From CAWCAW01 sp963793645 (GTDB lineage Bacteria; Actinomycetota; Acidimicrobiia; Acidimicrobiales; UBA8190), in assembly GCA_963793645.1 (NCBI GenBank), contig CAWCAW010000004.1, positions 124,001 to 188,000 of the forward strand: a stretch of DNA of 64,000 nucleotides. Direction: 5' to 3'. Of the stretch, positions 35,577 to 44,838 are shown in pieces. The position numbers and the translations under genes are program-made. The notes under the pieces were generated by a model. The model worked only from the letters and a program-made list of their open reading frames with translations. It was not told the DNA's origin and did not search any database. Position 1 is the stretch's first letter. Each line of letters starts with the position of its first letter.

Positions 35577-36482
35577 ATGGGCATGCTCGACGGCAAGGTC
35601 GCCATCGTCACCGGTGCGGGCCGGGGCATCGGCCGCGAGGAGGCGCTGTTGCTGGCGTCTGAGGGCGCCAAGGTAATCGTCAACGACGTGGGTGGATCGA
35701 TCACCGGCGAAGGCGGCGACAAGTCCCCCGCGCAGCAGACCGTGGACGATGTCATCGCGGCTGGAGGCCAGGCCGCCCTCAACACCGACGACGTCAGCTC
35801 GTGGGCGGGGGCCGAGGCCCTTATCAAGCAGGCCGTGGACACCTTCGGCCAGCTCGACATCCTGGTCAACAACGCCGGCATCTTGCGGGACAAGATGAGC
35901 TTCAACATGGAGGAGTCGGACTGGGACGACGTCATCCGTGTGCACCTCAAGGGCCATTTCGCCACGGCGCACTTCGCTGCCATCTACTGGCGCAACCGCT
36001 CCAAAGCCGGCGAGGACGTGAGCGGGCGCATCATCAACACGGCGTCGGAGGCCGGGTTGTTCGGCAACGCCGGGCAGGCCAACTACGGGGCCGCCAAGGC
36101 CGGCATCGCGGCCATGACCATCATCCTCGGACGCGAGCTCGAGCGCTACGGCGTGACCGTCAACGCCATCTCGCCCCGGGCCCGGACGCGCATGACCGAG
36201 GGCCTCTTCGGTGAGATGGCCAAGGTGGTGGAGGGGAAGTTCGACGCCTTCGGCCCTGAGAACGTGGCGCCCCTGGTGGCCTTTTTGGCCAGCGACGAAG
36301 CCGCCGACGTGAGCGGCCAGAACTTCGTCGTCTTCGGTGGCTCGGTGTGGGTCATGAAGGGTTGGGGGCCGGCCGGATCGGTGACGCGCGACAGCCGGTG
36401 GACGCCCGAGGAGCTCGCCGAGAGCAAGGCGACACTGTTCGCCACCCATCCTTCGGGCCTGCCGCCGTTCAGTTTCTTCTAG
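35577..36482 (+). CDS. SDR-family oxidoreductase (HSD17B4/FabG-like, 301 residues)
   Basis: ATG 35577 is preceded by GCAGGAGGTC. TGAGRGIGREEALLLASEGA, ILVNNAGILRDKM with the insertion typical of the D-3-hydroxyacyl-CoA dehydrogenase domain of HSD17B4, Ser in NTASEAGLFG and YGAAKAG. About 50 residues longer than a minimal SDR, with a C-terminal tail ending GLPPFSFF. Probably acts in beta-oxidation of steroid or branched acyl-CoAs; inferred from family and context. Confidence 0.9.
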   Translation: MGMLDGKVAIVTGAGRGIGREEALLLASEGAKVIVNDVGGSITGEGGDKSPAQQTVDDVIAAGGQAALNTDDVSSWAGAEALIKQAVDTFGQLDILVNNAGILRDKMSFNMEESDWDDVIRVHLKGHFATAHFAAIYWRNRSKAGEDVSGRIINTASEAGLFGNAGQANYGAAKAGIAAMTIILGRELERYGVTVNAISPRARTRMTEGLFGEMAKVVEGKFDAFGPENVAPLVAFLASDEAADVSGQNFVVFGGSVWVMKGWGPAGSVTRDSRWTPEELAESKATLFATHPSGLPPFSFF

Positions 36483-36630
36483 ACGCCGCCACACCCCACA
36501 GGGGGCACCTCCGGGCGTCCCGGCTCGTCAGCTGTGAGTTGGCGAGCCGTTGGCCCGTGCGCTGTGTAACCTCCGGTCCAGAAAATCGACCGGTAAATCG
36601 AGTTGAGTAACGAAGGGGAGGGGAACCCAC

Positions 36631-37191
36631 ATGACCACCGTCGCTCCACAGCGGGCCCGCACCGAGGGCGCCATGGGCCGATTGGCTCGCCGGCGCCACG
36701 GCTTCGGCTCCATCGCAGGCGTGGCCCTGGCGTTGGGCATTGTCGCCACGGCCGCGGCCTGCAGCTCCAGCCCGTCCATCAACCAAGCCACCGTCAGACC
36801 TCAGGTCACCGCCGCCTACAAGACCTTCTTCGACCTGGGCAACCCGAACCTCGACGCCAAGCTGGCCATCATCCAAGACGGCTCATCCTTGCGCAAGACC
36901 GTGAACACGGCCCTGACCTCGAGCTTGGCGGCATCGGCCAAAGGTGCCAGCATCATGAGTGCCACCCTGCTCTCGGATGCGGCCTGTACCAAGGCGAAGG
37001 TGGACACGCCGTGCGCCAAGGTCGTCTACAGCATCCTCGGGGCGGGAGGCTCGAGCCTGCTCGGGAACGAGACCGGCTACGCCGTCTACGTCGACAACAA
37101 GTGGCTGGTGGCCAAGGCCACCGTCTGCAGCCTGATGGGCCTGTTCTACGAGGCCAGTGGCCAGTCGGGTTCTCCCGCGGGATGCGGCTGA
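36631..37191 (+). CDS. Small lipoprotein, Mtb12-like
   Basis: 186 residues, ATG preceded by AAGGGGAGGGG. A hydrophobic stretch (IAGVALALGIVATAAA) precedes the lipobox cysteine C44, so the mature protein should be lipid-anchored outside the membrane. The mature part (AAYKTFFDLGNPNLDAKLA, then AVYVDNKWLVAKATVCSLM) resembles the low-molecular-weight antigen Mtb12 group. Four further cysteines could form two disulfides. Monocistronic by spacing. Function unknown. Confidence 0.8.
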   Translation: MTTVAPQRARTEGAMGRLARRRHGFGSIAGVALALGIVATAAACSSSPSINQATVRPQVTAAYKTFFDLGNPNLDAKLAIIQDGSSLRKTVNTALTSSLAASAKGASIMSATLLSDAACTKAKVDTPCAKVVYSILGAGGSSLLGNETGYAVYVDNKWLVAKATVCSLMGLFYEASGQSGSPAGCG

Positions 37192-37300
37192 TCCAGCCAC
37201 AGCTTTTGTGAAGCGGCGGGGGCGCCGCAGCGGGGCCGGTTTCGAGTTGGGCTGGCTGCGGCGCCTCGCTGCAACACGGCGCGCCTCGCCGCAATAAGGC

Positions 37301-37726
37301 TCAGCTCGGAATGCTGGCGGTGGCCTCGCCGACCACTTTGACCTCGCCGTCGCCGTTGGCCAGGCTGCAGGTCAAGTCCACCAGGTGCTTGCCATCTTCG
37401 ACCCGCTTGCCGGTCACGACGATCTTGGTCTCGAGCTCCTCGCCCGGCCAGGTCTGGCGGCTGAAGCGAACCTTGTAGTGCACGATGTTGCCCGCTCCGA
37501 CGTAGTCGGTCAGGGCCGTGCCGAGCAGGCCCATGGAGAACATGCCGTGGCCAAAGACGCTGGGCTGGCCGGCCGCGGTGGCCAGGACCTCGTCGTGGTG
37601 CATGGGGTTGTAGTCACCCGACGCCCCCGCATAGCGCACCAGGTCGGTGCGCGTCAGGGTGTGGCGTAACGCGGGCGCCTCGTCGTCAACCTTTACGTCC
37701 TCGTACTGGAGCATCGTGCCTCCCAT
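37301..37726 (-). CDS. MaoC-like (R)-hydratase / HadB-type dehydratase
   Basis: 141 residues from ATG 37726 (ATG 37714 also possible, closer to GGGAGG). HotDog fold with the hydratase-2 motif GDYNPMHHDEVLATAAG giving the catalytic Asp/His pair, then GHGMFSMGLLGTALTDYVG. Predicted to hydrate trans-2-enoyl-CoA/ACP or dehydrate the (R)-3-hydroxy form. The HadA-like protein at 42091 may be its partner, as HadA/HadB pair in mycobacteria; this is inference. Confidence 0.9.
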   Translation of the reverse strand: MGGTMLQYEDVKVDDEAPALRHTLTRTDLVRYAGASGDYNPMHHDEVLATAAGQPSVFGHGMFSMGLLGTALTDYVGAGNIVHYKVRFSRQTWPGEELETKIVVTGKRVEDGKHLVDLTCSLANGDGEVKVVGEATASIPS

Positions 37727-37829
37727 GTGAGTCCCTTCTCCTTGGCGCGCCAGCGGCCCCACCGCTGAGCCCGGGCAGCTTGGGCGTGGCACCCACTACG
37801 TGTCAAACCGCCGGCAACGCCAACGCGCT

Positions 37830-40094
37830 TTACTGGCCCGGCTCGGGATCCCGGGGTAAGCCGAGAATCCGTTCCCCGATGACGTTGCGCTGGACCTCGC
37901 TGGTACCCCCGGCGATGGTCAGGCACCGCGTCGAGAGAAATCCCCGGCTCCAACGGGCCGCATCATCCTCGACGGACGCGCCCTCGGGCCCGAGGAGCAC
38001 CAGACCGAGCTCTTGGACCCGCTGTTCGTGCTCGGCCCCCAAAAGCTTGCGCACGCTCGCCTCGGGGCCCGGCTCGACACCCGATACGGAGCGCAAGGTG
38101 GTGCGGGCCGACAGCAGGGCCACCGACTGGGCCTCGGCCAACAGCGCCCCCACCGTGTCGAGCACCACGTCGTCCTGCCCGGTACCCCGGGCCGTGAGCG
38201 TCCCCAAGATGGACTCGATACCGAATCCGAAGGTGGCCCCCGACGACATCGACACACGCTCGTTGGCGAGGGTGGTGCGCGCCAGGCGCCAGCCGCCGTT
38301 GACCGGCCCCACCACACAGTCGTCGGGAACGAAGACCTCGGTGAAGAACACCTCGTTGAACATGGCGTCCCCGGTGATCTCCCGCAGGGGGCGGATGTCG
38401 ATGCCGGGCGATCGCATGTCGACGATGAAGTAGGTGATGCCCTCGTGCTTGGACGCATCAGGGTCACTGCGCGCCAGGCAGATACCCACATCGGCACGCG
38501 TGGCCATGGAGGTCCACACCTTTTGGCCGTCGAGCACCCACCCTCCCTCGGTGCGCGTGGCGCGTGTCGACAAAGCGGCCAGGTCACTGCCTGCCCCCGG
38601 CTCGGAGAACAGCTGGCACCACCACAGCTCGCCGCGCAAGGTGGGTCCCACCCATCGTTGCTGCTGCTCGTCGGTGCCGTAGGCGATGATGGTGGGCAGC
38701 GCCCACGCCCCCACGGCCAAGTTGGGACGATGCAACCCCGCCGCCGCCATCTCGGCGTCGATCACGAGCTGCTCGACGGGCCCGGCCCCGCGGCCCCACG
38801 GGGCGGGCCAGTGGGGGGCGGCCAAGCCGCTTTCGACCAGCCGGCGGCGTCGCTGCGCACTGTCCTCGGCGGCCGCCACAAAGGCCACCACATCGTGGAT
38901 CTCGTCGCGCACGGCCTCGGCGCTGTCGGGCAGCTTGGTGGACAGGTGGCGGCGGCGGCCGCCCAGGGCGGCACGCGACGACTCGACGCGCAACGCTGCG
39001 CTGCCACCGAGTAACTGGCGCACCGACAGGGCCCGACGCAAGTGGAGATGGGCGTCGTGCTCCCACGTAAATCCCATGCCCCCCAGGATCTGAATGGCGC
39101 CCTTGGCGCATTCGACGTAGCCGTCGAGGGCGAGGGCTCCAGCCAACATGGCCGACAGTCCGGCTTGGTCGGGATCACCGGCGTCGGCCGCCTGGGCGGC
39201 GTCCCAGGCCACGGCGGTGATCTGCTCGACGAGCACCAGCATGTCGGCCAGGCGGTGCTTCACGGCCTGGAACTGCCCGATGGGCCGGCCGAACTGCCGG
39301 CGGTCGATGGCGTGCTGGGTGGCCACCTCCAAGCACCACCGCCCTCCTCCCGCGCACTCTGCCGAGAACACGGCCAGGGCGGCGTCGCGCACGGCGCTGC
39401 CCGTCAAGGCGGGCAGCCGGCGCACGGGGGGCACCACCGCACCGCTCACCGTCACGCCGGCCAGGCGCCGGGTGAGATCGAGGCTGGCGATGGGGGTGAC
39501 CTCGACCTCGGGTTCGCTCAGGTCGACGAGGCACCATCCCACCTCACCGGCGTGCCACCCGTCGTCGGAGGTCCACGGGTTGGCGGCGCCCGACGCCCCC
39601 GACAAGGCGGCGGGGGCGAGCACGAAGCGAGCCAGCCCGGCGCCGAGCACGGGCCGCAGCGTCCCGCGCACGGTCAGGCTCCCGTCATCGGACTCCTCGG
39701 CCTCGAGGATGCCGCTGCCCGGCAGGCACAAAGCGGCCGGGGTGGTGCCGTCCACCAGACCGGGCAGGAGCTCCTTGCGCGTCGGTCCGTCGCCGGCGGC
39801 GGCCACCAACGACGCCACCAAGGCGGTGGGGACGGCTGGTCCGGGCACCATGGCCCGCGCCATCTCCTCGACCACCACGGCCAGCTCCAACTGCCCGAAC
39901 CCCTGTCCGCCGTATTCCTCGGGGATGTGCACCGACAGCCACCCTTGGGCGGCCAGGGCTTCCCACAACGGCGGCAGCTGCTCGTTCTCGGCGTCGAGGG
40001 TGGCCCTCGGCACTTCGGGGGGACAGTGCCCCTCGAGCCAGCGACGGACCGTCCGCCTCAGCTCCTCGTGGTCCTCGCCGATCCCGATGGGCAT
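37830..40094 (-). CDS. Fused double-domain acyl-CoA dehydrogenase
   Basis: 754 residues containing two acyl-CoA dehydrogenase units, against about 380 for a normal one. The first (1-360) retains IHILGGMG-like IQILGGMGFTWEHD; the second (about 385-754) has WWCQLFSEPGAGSDLA, GQKVWTSMATRADVG and the C-terminal AGGTSEVQRNVIGERILGLP. This layout is known from sterol side-chain dehydrogenases such as mycobacterial FadE34, where two half-active domains act as one alpha2beta2-like enzyme. It would use FAD. Cholesterol-type substrates are a possibility, not shown. Confidence 0.92.
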   Translation of the reverse strand: MPIGIGEDHEELRRTVRRWLEGHCPPEVPRATLDAENEQLPPLWEALAAQGWLSVHIPEEYGGQGFGQLELAVVVEEMARAMVPGPAVPTALVASLVAAAGDGPTRKELLPGLVDGTTPAALCLPGSGILEAEESDDGSLTVRGTLRPVLGAGLARFVLAPAALSGASGAANPWTSDDGWHAGEVGWCLVDLSEPEVEVTPIASLDLTRRLAGVTVSGAVVPPVRRLPALTGSAVRDAALAVFSAECAGGGRWCLEVATQHAIDRRQFGRPIGQFQAVKHRLADMLVLVEQITAVAWDAAQAADAGDPDQAGLSAMLAGALALDGYVECAKGAIQILGGMGFTWEHDAHLHLRRALSVRQLLGGSAALRVESSRAALGGRRRHLSTKLPDSAEAVRDEIHDVVAFVAAAEDSAQRRRRLVESGLAAPHWPAPWGRGAGPVEQLVIDAEMAAAGLHRPNLAVGAWALPTIIAYGTDEQQQRWVGPTLRGELWWCQLFSEPGAGSDLAALSTRATRTEGGWVLDGQKVWTSMATRADVGICLARSDPDASKHEGITYFIVDMRSPGIDIRPLREITGDAMFNEVFFTEVFVPDDCVVGPVNGGWRLARTTLANERVSMSSGATFGFGIESILGTLTARGTGQDDVVLDTVGALLAEAQSVALLSARTTLRSVSGVEPGPEASVRKLLGAEHEQRVQELGLVLLGPEGASVEDDAARWSRGFLSTRCLTIAGGTSEVQRNVIGERILGLPRDPEPGQ

Positions 40095-40103
40095 GTCCGC
40101 TCC

Positions 40104-40553
40104 TTAGAAGATCCCGATGAGGTGGTCGAGGGACCAGGTCTGCCAGCCGTGCAGCCCGAGCACCACCACGGCGGCCAGAACCATCATCAGGTTCTGTCCC
40201 TGCTCGGCCCAGTCGTGGATCATGAGCACGAAGTACAAGAGGTTGAGGGCGATGCTGGCGAAGAGGGCCACGGGGCTCAACAGCCCGAGGGTGATCCCCA
40301 GTCCCAGGGCCAGCTCGCTCATGAGTATCACCCACGTCATGGCCTTGGGGTGGGGCTTGACCACGGCGTCGAAACCGCCGCGGACGATGGCGAACTTGTG
40401 CTTGCCGGCGATGTCGGCCGCCCACTTGATGCCGGCTTGACGCTTGATCCATGCCTCGAGGTTCTTGTGGCGGAAGCTCTCCAACCACCACAAGCCGAGC
40501 CCGATGCGCAAGACGGCGGCCCAGTGGGCGCCCGAGAGCAGGGAGGTCCTCAT
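40104..40553 (-). CDS. DoxX-like membrane protein
   Basis: 149 residues from ATG 40553. Four predicted membrane helices (WAAVLRIGLGLWWLES; VILMSELALGLGITLGLL; FASIALNLLYFVLMIH; LMMVLAAVVVLGLHG) in the arrangement of DoxX/TQO-small-subunit proteins. Precedes the acyl-CoA dehydrogenase by 9 nt on the same strand, so probably co-transcribed. Role unknown; some relatives act in thiol or redox homeostasis. Confidence 0.8.
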   Translation of the reverse strand: MRTSLLSGAHWAAVLRIGLGLWWLESFRHKNLEAWIKRQAGIKWAADIAGKHKFAIVRGGFDAVVKPHPKAMTWVILMSELALGLGITLGLLSPVALFASIALNLLYFVLMIHDWAEQGQNLMMVLAAVVVLGLHGWQTWSLDHLIGIF

Positions 40554-40605
40554 CGCCGCGTTTCTACCATGCCGGCGGCGTGCCCCGACTGGTGGCCAGC
40601 CCCTT

Positions 40606-42033
40606 TTACCCGGTGGTGTCGACGATGTCTTCGCCGGCGGCGCTTCTGTCGGCGCCGTGACCGGCCAGGCGCGCCGGCATGGTGTTGGTGAGCGCCAGTC
40701 CCACCAATGCGGCGGCCACGGCGGCCACGTCGAAGACCCGCAAACCCGGTCCCCGGCCATGTCCCAGGGCCACCGACCAGCTCAAGGCGGCGCCCCCCAC
40801 GCCGGCCCCCACGGCGACGCCCAGGGTGACGAGCACCTGCATGGTGGCGATGGGGGCGCCCTGGCGACCCTCCTCGGCGCGCGACAACACCACCAACGTG
40901 GTGGTGGCATAGGAGAGGCCCATGCCGCATCCGGCCACGGCCCAAGCGATGAGGGCCACCTCCCACGGCGTGGCGCGCCAGTCGAGGGTGGCCACCCCCG
41001 CCACGCCCAGGGCCACGAGCCCAAGCCCGACACCCGACAACAGGCGCGGCCCGATGCGTCCCACCAGATGGGCCTGGGCCCATGACCCCGCCGTCCACGT
41101 CAAGGCGGCCACCGTCAGCACCACCCCGGCCTGGGCGACGCTGCGCCCGTGCAGTGACGTCAGCGCCAGCGGCAAGAACGCCTCGGCGCCGAAGAACGCC
41201 ACGTTGGCCAGCGCCGCCACGCCCATGGTGCCCAGCTGGCGGGGCGCGGTGCTGGAGCGGTCCCTGCGCAACAGACGCGCCAAGGCGGGAGCCGCCACGG
41301 CCACGCCCGCCACCGCCAACAGGGGGCCGATGACCGCCTGGCGGGTGGAGAGCCCGTCGAGGAACACCGCCGTTCCCCCCGCCACGGCGAGCGCCACCGC
41401 CACGCCCGCCCCGGCCGGCACGGCGTCGGGGCGCTCGGGCGCCTCACGGGCGGCGGCGTCGACGCGGCGGATGGAGGGCAGGCCGATAGACATGGCCAGC
41501 GCCACGGCTGGGACCAGACCCAAGAACACCAGGCGCCACGTGACGTCCTCGGCCACGATGCCGGCCACGGCCGGGCCCACCACGCTGGGCAGCACCCAGG
41601 CGCTCGACAGCGCCGCATAGGCCTGGGGCCGCAGCCGGGGCGGGAACCCCCGCCCCACCGCCACGTTGACGCCCACGGTCAGCACGCCGGCACCGACACC
41701 TTGGACGGCTCGGCCCGCCACCAGCACGAGCATGGTGGGGGCGGTGCCGCCGATGACGAGGCCCACCCCGAACAACGTGGCGGCCACCACCATGGGCCGG
41801 GCCAAGCCGATGCGGTCGACCATGGGCCCGGCCACCACGATGCCGACCAGTTGGGCGAGCATGAAAGCCGAGAACGCCCACCCATAGAGCCGCAGTCCGC
41901 CCAGGTGCCGTAGCACCACCGGGAGCACGGTGGCCACGGCGATGGCCTCGAAGGCGACGAAGGAAACCACCAGCACCATGCCGATGGTCAACCGGCGATA
42001 GGCGGGACTCAGGAGCCCCGAGGCGCTCTCCAT
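40606..42033 (-). CDS. Major facilitator superfamily transporter
   Basis: 475 residues with about 12-14 hydrophobic helices. The loop after helix 2 reads GPMVDRIGLARPMVVAATLFG (MFS motif A region). Helix content and length match drug:proton antiporters of the DHA2-like group. The substrate cannot be told. Its stop lies 52 bp before the DoxX start on the same strand. Strong Ala/Val/Gly bias follows the genome's GC content. Confidence 0.88.
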   Translation of the reverse strand: MESASGLLSPAYRRLTIGMVLVVSFVAFEAIAVATVLPVVLRHLGGLRLYGWAFSAFMLAQLVGIVVAGPMVDRIGLARPMVVAATLFGVGLVIGGTAPTMLVLVAGRAVQGVGAGVLTVGVNVAVGRGFPPRLRPQAYAALSSAWVLPSVVGPAVAGIVAEDVTWRLVFLGLVPAVALAMSIGLPSIRRVDAAAREAPERPDAVPAGAGVAVALAVAGGTAVFLDGLSTRQAVIGPLLAVAGVAVAAPALARLLRRDRSSTAPRQLGTMGVAALANVAFFGAEAFLPLALTSLHGRSVAQAGVVLTVAALTWTAGSWAQAHLVGRIGPRLLSGVGLGLVALGVAGVATLDWRATPWEVALIAWAVAGCGMGLSYATTTLVVLSRAEEGRQGAPIATMQVLVTLGVAVGAGVGGAALSWSVALGHGRGPGLRVFDVAAVAAALVGLALTNTMPARLAGHGADRSAAGEDIVDTTG

Positions 42034-42090
42034 GGCCTCATCCTGACCTCATCTCGCGGTCATCGAGGTGGTGTTGTCAGGGGCGCGTGG

Positions 42091-42588
42091 TCAGGCGCGG
42101 TGAATCACGTTGAAGCGCGTGGTGACGACGGGCTCGCCGGTCTTCTCGTCGGTCCAACGTGTCTCGGTGACGATGAAGGTCATGGTCTTGTCCTTGGACT
42201 GCTTGGCGTAGGCATCCACCACGCTGCCCTCCCCCACCAACACGTCGCCCACCACCACAGGCCGGTGGTAGATGAACTCCTGCTCGCCATGGAGGATCAA
42301 GCCGCCTTTGGCCATGAGCGGCCCCAGTACTTCGCCCATGGGATTGCCGGTGGGCACGTCAGAGGGCTGGATCTCGGCGAACTTGCCCCACGTGTCCATG
42401 ACAAAGGGATAGGTCGGCGGCGCCGGTATGGCGTCGAGACCAGCGGCCTTGGCCACCGTGGGGTCGCGATAGGCCGGGTTGTCGTCGCACACGGCGGTGG
42501 CGAAGTTGGCCACCGGCCCGCGCTCGATGACGACCCGTGACTTGCTCATGGGCTTCCCGATGATCTTGCTCAGCTCGTCATCCGCCAT
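42091..42588 (-). CDS. MaoC N-terminal-domain dehydratase (HadA-like)
   Basis: 165 residues, ATG 42588. HotDog protein of the FAS1-like/MaoC_dehydrat_N type: VERGPVANFATAVCDDNPAYRD and IPAPPTYPFVM near the N-terminus, then HGEQEFIYHRPVVVGDVL. It lacks the catalytic Asp-His pair, as do HadA-like partners that contribute to a heterodimer. A candidate partner is at 37301. Convergent in sense with the MFS gene and divergent from the crotonase. Confidence 0.88.
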   Translation of the reverse strand: MADDELSKIIGKPMSKSRVVIERGPVANFATAVCDDNPAYRDPTVAKAAGLDAIPAPPTYPFVMDTWGKFAEIQPSDVPTGNPMGEVLGPLMAKGGLILHGEQEFIYHRPVVVGDVLVGEGSVVDAYAKQSKDKTMTFIVTETRWTDEKTGEPVVTTRFNVIHRA

Positions 42589-42742
42589 GTCGGTGCCTCC
42601 TCGTGTGGCGCGTCCGGGCGAGAACCGTAGCCGGGGGGCTCGGGGCCAGGCGACTTGGGGTCCATAGCGCTCGGCACCCTGCTACCGTCCGCGGCGGCTG
42701 CGCCAGGCCCGAGCAGCCATAACCCGAGGGGCGAGGTAAGCG

Positions 42743-43597
42743 ATGCCCGATTTCGAGACGCTGGCTTACAAGGAGTCCGAAGGCGTGGCCTGGGTCACGT
42801 TGAACCGGCCCGACGTCATGAACGCCTTCAACACGGTGATGCAAAAGGAACTGCGCGACCTGTGGCGGTGGCTACGGCGCCATGACGCCGTGCGGGTGGT
42901 CGTCCTCACCGGGGCCGGCGACAAGGCGTTCTGCACCGGGATCGACCGCGGCGAGGCGCTGGCCGAGGGTCCCCGGGCCGGACGCGGCGGCGACGGGGAA
43001 GCCGAGATCGGCGACGATACCGTGCACATCGGCTCGGGCACCACGCCGTTCATGTTCGACGACCCTGGCTCGAACCTGGGCCCGAAGAGCAACGACTTGT
43101 GGAAGCCGGTCATCGCCGCGGTCAACGGGATCGCCTGCGGCGGGGCCTTCTACATGCTGGGCGAGGTCGATTTTATCATCGCGGCTGAGAACGCCACCTT
43201 CTTCGACCCCCACCTCACCTTCAACATGGCGGCCTCGTTCGAGCCCCTGCAGATGACCGGGCGCATGCCCTTCGGCGACCTGGTGCGGCTCACCTTGCTG
43301 GGCAGCGCCGAGCGGATGAGCGCCCAGCGGGCGCTGCAGATCGGGTTGGTCACCGAAGTGGTACCGGCCACAGAACTGGCCGATCGCGCCGCGTGGGCGG
43401 CCGGCGTCATCGCCCAAGGCCACCCCATGGCCGTGCAAGGGACGCTGCGGGCGCTGTGGGCGGGACGAGAGCTGTCACGTTCGCAGGCCTTGGGTCTCGG
43501 ATGGGCCTTCGTCGGCCTGGGTAACGACCCCGAAGCCTTGGCCGAGGGTCAGGCCCGCTTCGCCTCAGGGGCGCGTGTGGAGTGGCGGCTGCGCTGA
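42743..43597 (+). CDS. Enoyl-CoA hydratase / isomerase family protein
   Basis: 284 residues, ATG 42743 preceded by GAGGTAAG. WVTLNRPDVMNAFNTVM, GAGDKAFCTGIDRGEAL and NGIACGGAFYMLGEVDFIIA are crotonase signatures; the oxyanion-hole glycines are conserved. The insertion at about 75-105 (Gly/Asp-rich) is unusual and acidic. Likely part of the acyl-CoA degradation set. Confidence 0.9.
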   Translation: MPDFETLAYKESEGVAWVTLNRPDVMNAFNTVMQKELRDLWRWLRRHDAVRVVVLTGAGDKAFCTGIDRGEALAEGPRAGRGGDGEAEIGDDTVHIGSGTTPFMFDDPGSNLGPKSNDLWKPVIAAVNGIACGGAFYMLGEVDFIIAAENATFFDPHLTFNMAASFEPLQMTGRMPFGDLVRLTLLGSAERMSAQRALQIGLVTEVVPATELADRAAWAAGVIAQGHPMAVQGTLRALWAGRELSRSQALGLGWAFVGLGNDPEALAEGQARFASGARVEWRLR

Positions 43598-43625
43598 GTC
43601 GACGGGGGCGGGAAGGCGGCCGCGT

Positions 43626-44165
43626 TCAGCTGGCGGCGCCACCCAGCCCGAGGCCTCCACCGCTATTACCGGTGGCCGAGGTCTGTGTCTTGGGCCTGAT
43701 GATCAGCGCGTTGCCTTGCGACGACACCAGCAGCACCGACTGACCGTCGGACACAGCACCCTTGGGCTCACGGGTGGAACCGGTGATCGCGACGGTGATG
43801 GGTGCGTCGCCGTCGGCGGGGTCCACGGTGATCGACGACGTCGACACGGCGCTTACGGTCCCCTTGTCGAAGTCGATGGTGCGAAATCCCCCGCCGGCGA
43901 CGGGAACGACCACATCGATGTGCACGGCGCGGTGCACCAAACGGGCCACGCGGCCACGCACCACTTGCTTGCCCAGTGCGGTCGACGGCGATGGGGTCCC
44001 GGCGGCGGCAAAACTGCCCGAATTGGCCGCGGGCCCTGACTCGGTGTTGGCCGTCAGCGCGTAGGAGATGCCTCCCACACTGGCCACCGACGCCAGCGCC
44101 ACAGCCGCCACGATCACGGTGCGACTGCCCAACCGTTTTGCCACCGATCCGAAGAACTTGGTCAT
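43626..44165 (-). CDS. Membrane-anchored DUF5666-like protein
   Basis: 179 residues from ATG 44165 (TTG 44177 upstream). One N-terminal membrane helix (TVIVAAVALASVASVGGISYAL), then a Ser/Pro linker and a small beta domain (KQVVRGRVARLVHRAVHIDVVV; GTVSAVSTSSITVDP; VLLVSSQGNALIIRP) resembling DUF5666. Gly-rich C-terminus. Probably extracytoplasmic. No known reaction. Confidence 0.75.
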   Translation of the reverse strand: MTKFFGSVAKRLGSRTVIVAAVALASVASVGGISYALTANTESGPAANSGSFAAAGTPSPSTALGKQVVRGRVARLVHRAVHIDVVVPVAGGGFRTIDFDKGTVSAVSTSSITVDPADGDAPITVAITGSTREPKGAVSDGQSVLLVSSQGNALIIRPKTQTSATGNSGGGLGLGGAAS

Positions 44166-44210
44166 GGTGCCATTCAACGCCGTGGGCGTGATCGGCTCGT
44201 ATGACTCGTA

Positions 44211-44837
44211 TTAGGGAACTGTGAGCTTGGTCACCAAAGCCCGAAAGGCTCGACCGCGATGGGACAGGGCGTGTTTCTCCGCCGCCGTCATCTGCGCGTA
44301 GGTGCGGCCGTCCCCGCCGTCGGGGACGAATACGGGGTCATAGCCGAACCCCGCCGTGCCCAGGGCCTGTTCGGCGATGGTGCCCTCGGTGGTGCCACGG
44401 GCCACCACCTCGGCGCCATGGGGGAAGACGACCAGGGCCACGGTGGCAAAGCGCGCCCGGCGGGCCTCAGAGGCGGTGGCCCCTCGGGCCTCGAGCTCGG
44501 CCAGGAGCTTGGCCACGTTGTCGTCATAGCCGGCGTGCTCGCCGGCGAAGCGGGCCGAGTACACGCCCGGGGCACCGTCGAGGGCGTCCACTTCGAGCCC
44601 GGTGTCATCGGCCAGTGCAGCCATACCGGCGTAATCGGCCACCGCCTGGGCCTTGAGCCGGGCGTTGGCCTCCAAGGTGTCGCCCGTCTCGTCCACATCG
44701 CCAAGATCGTCGGGTCGCGCCACCAGCTCGATGGCGACCCCACTGGACTGGGCGGCCTCGGTGACGATGGCGACGATCTCGGCCGCCTTGTCGGGATTGG
44801 CCGTGGCCAGCACCAGTCGCAGAGGACGCGCGCCCAT
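44211..44837 (-). CDS. dITP/XTP pyrophosphatase (RdgB/HAM1)
   Basis: 208 residues from ATG 44837, one base after the rph stop. Hydrolyses non-canonical purine NTPs (ITP, XTP) to the monophosphates. Signatures: LVLATANPDKAAEI, ALADDTGLEVDALDGAPGVYSARFAG, FGYDPVFVPDGG and LSHRGRAFRAL. The order rph-rdgB is conserved in actinobacteria. Confidence 0.95.
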   Translation of the reverse strand: MGARPLRLVLATANPDKAAEIVAIVTEAAQSSGVAIELVARPDDLGDVDETGDTLEANARLKAQAVADYAGMAALADDTGLEVDALDGAPGVYSARFAGEHAGYDDNVAKLLAELEARGATASEARRARFATVALVVFPHGAEVVARGTTEGTIAEQALGTAGFGYDPVFVPDGGDGRTYAQMTAAEKHALSHRGRAFRALVTKLTVP

Positions 44838-44838
44838 G

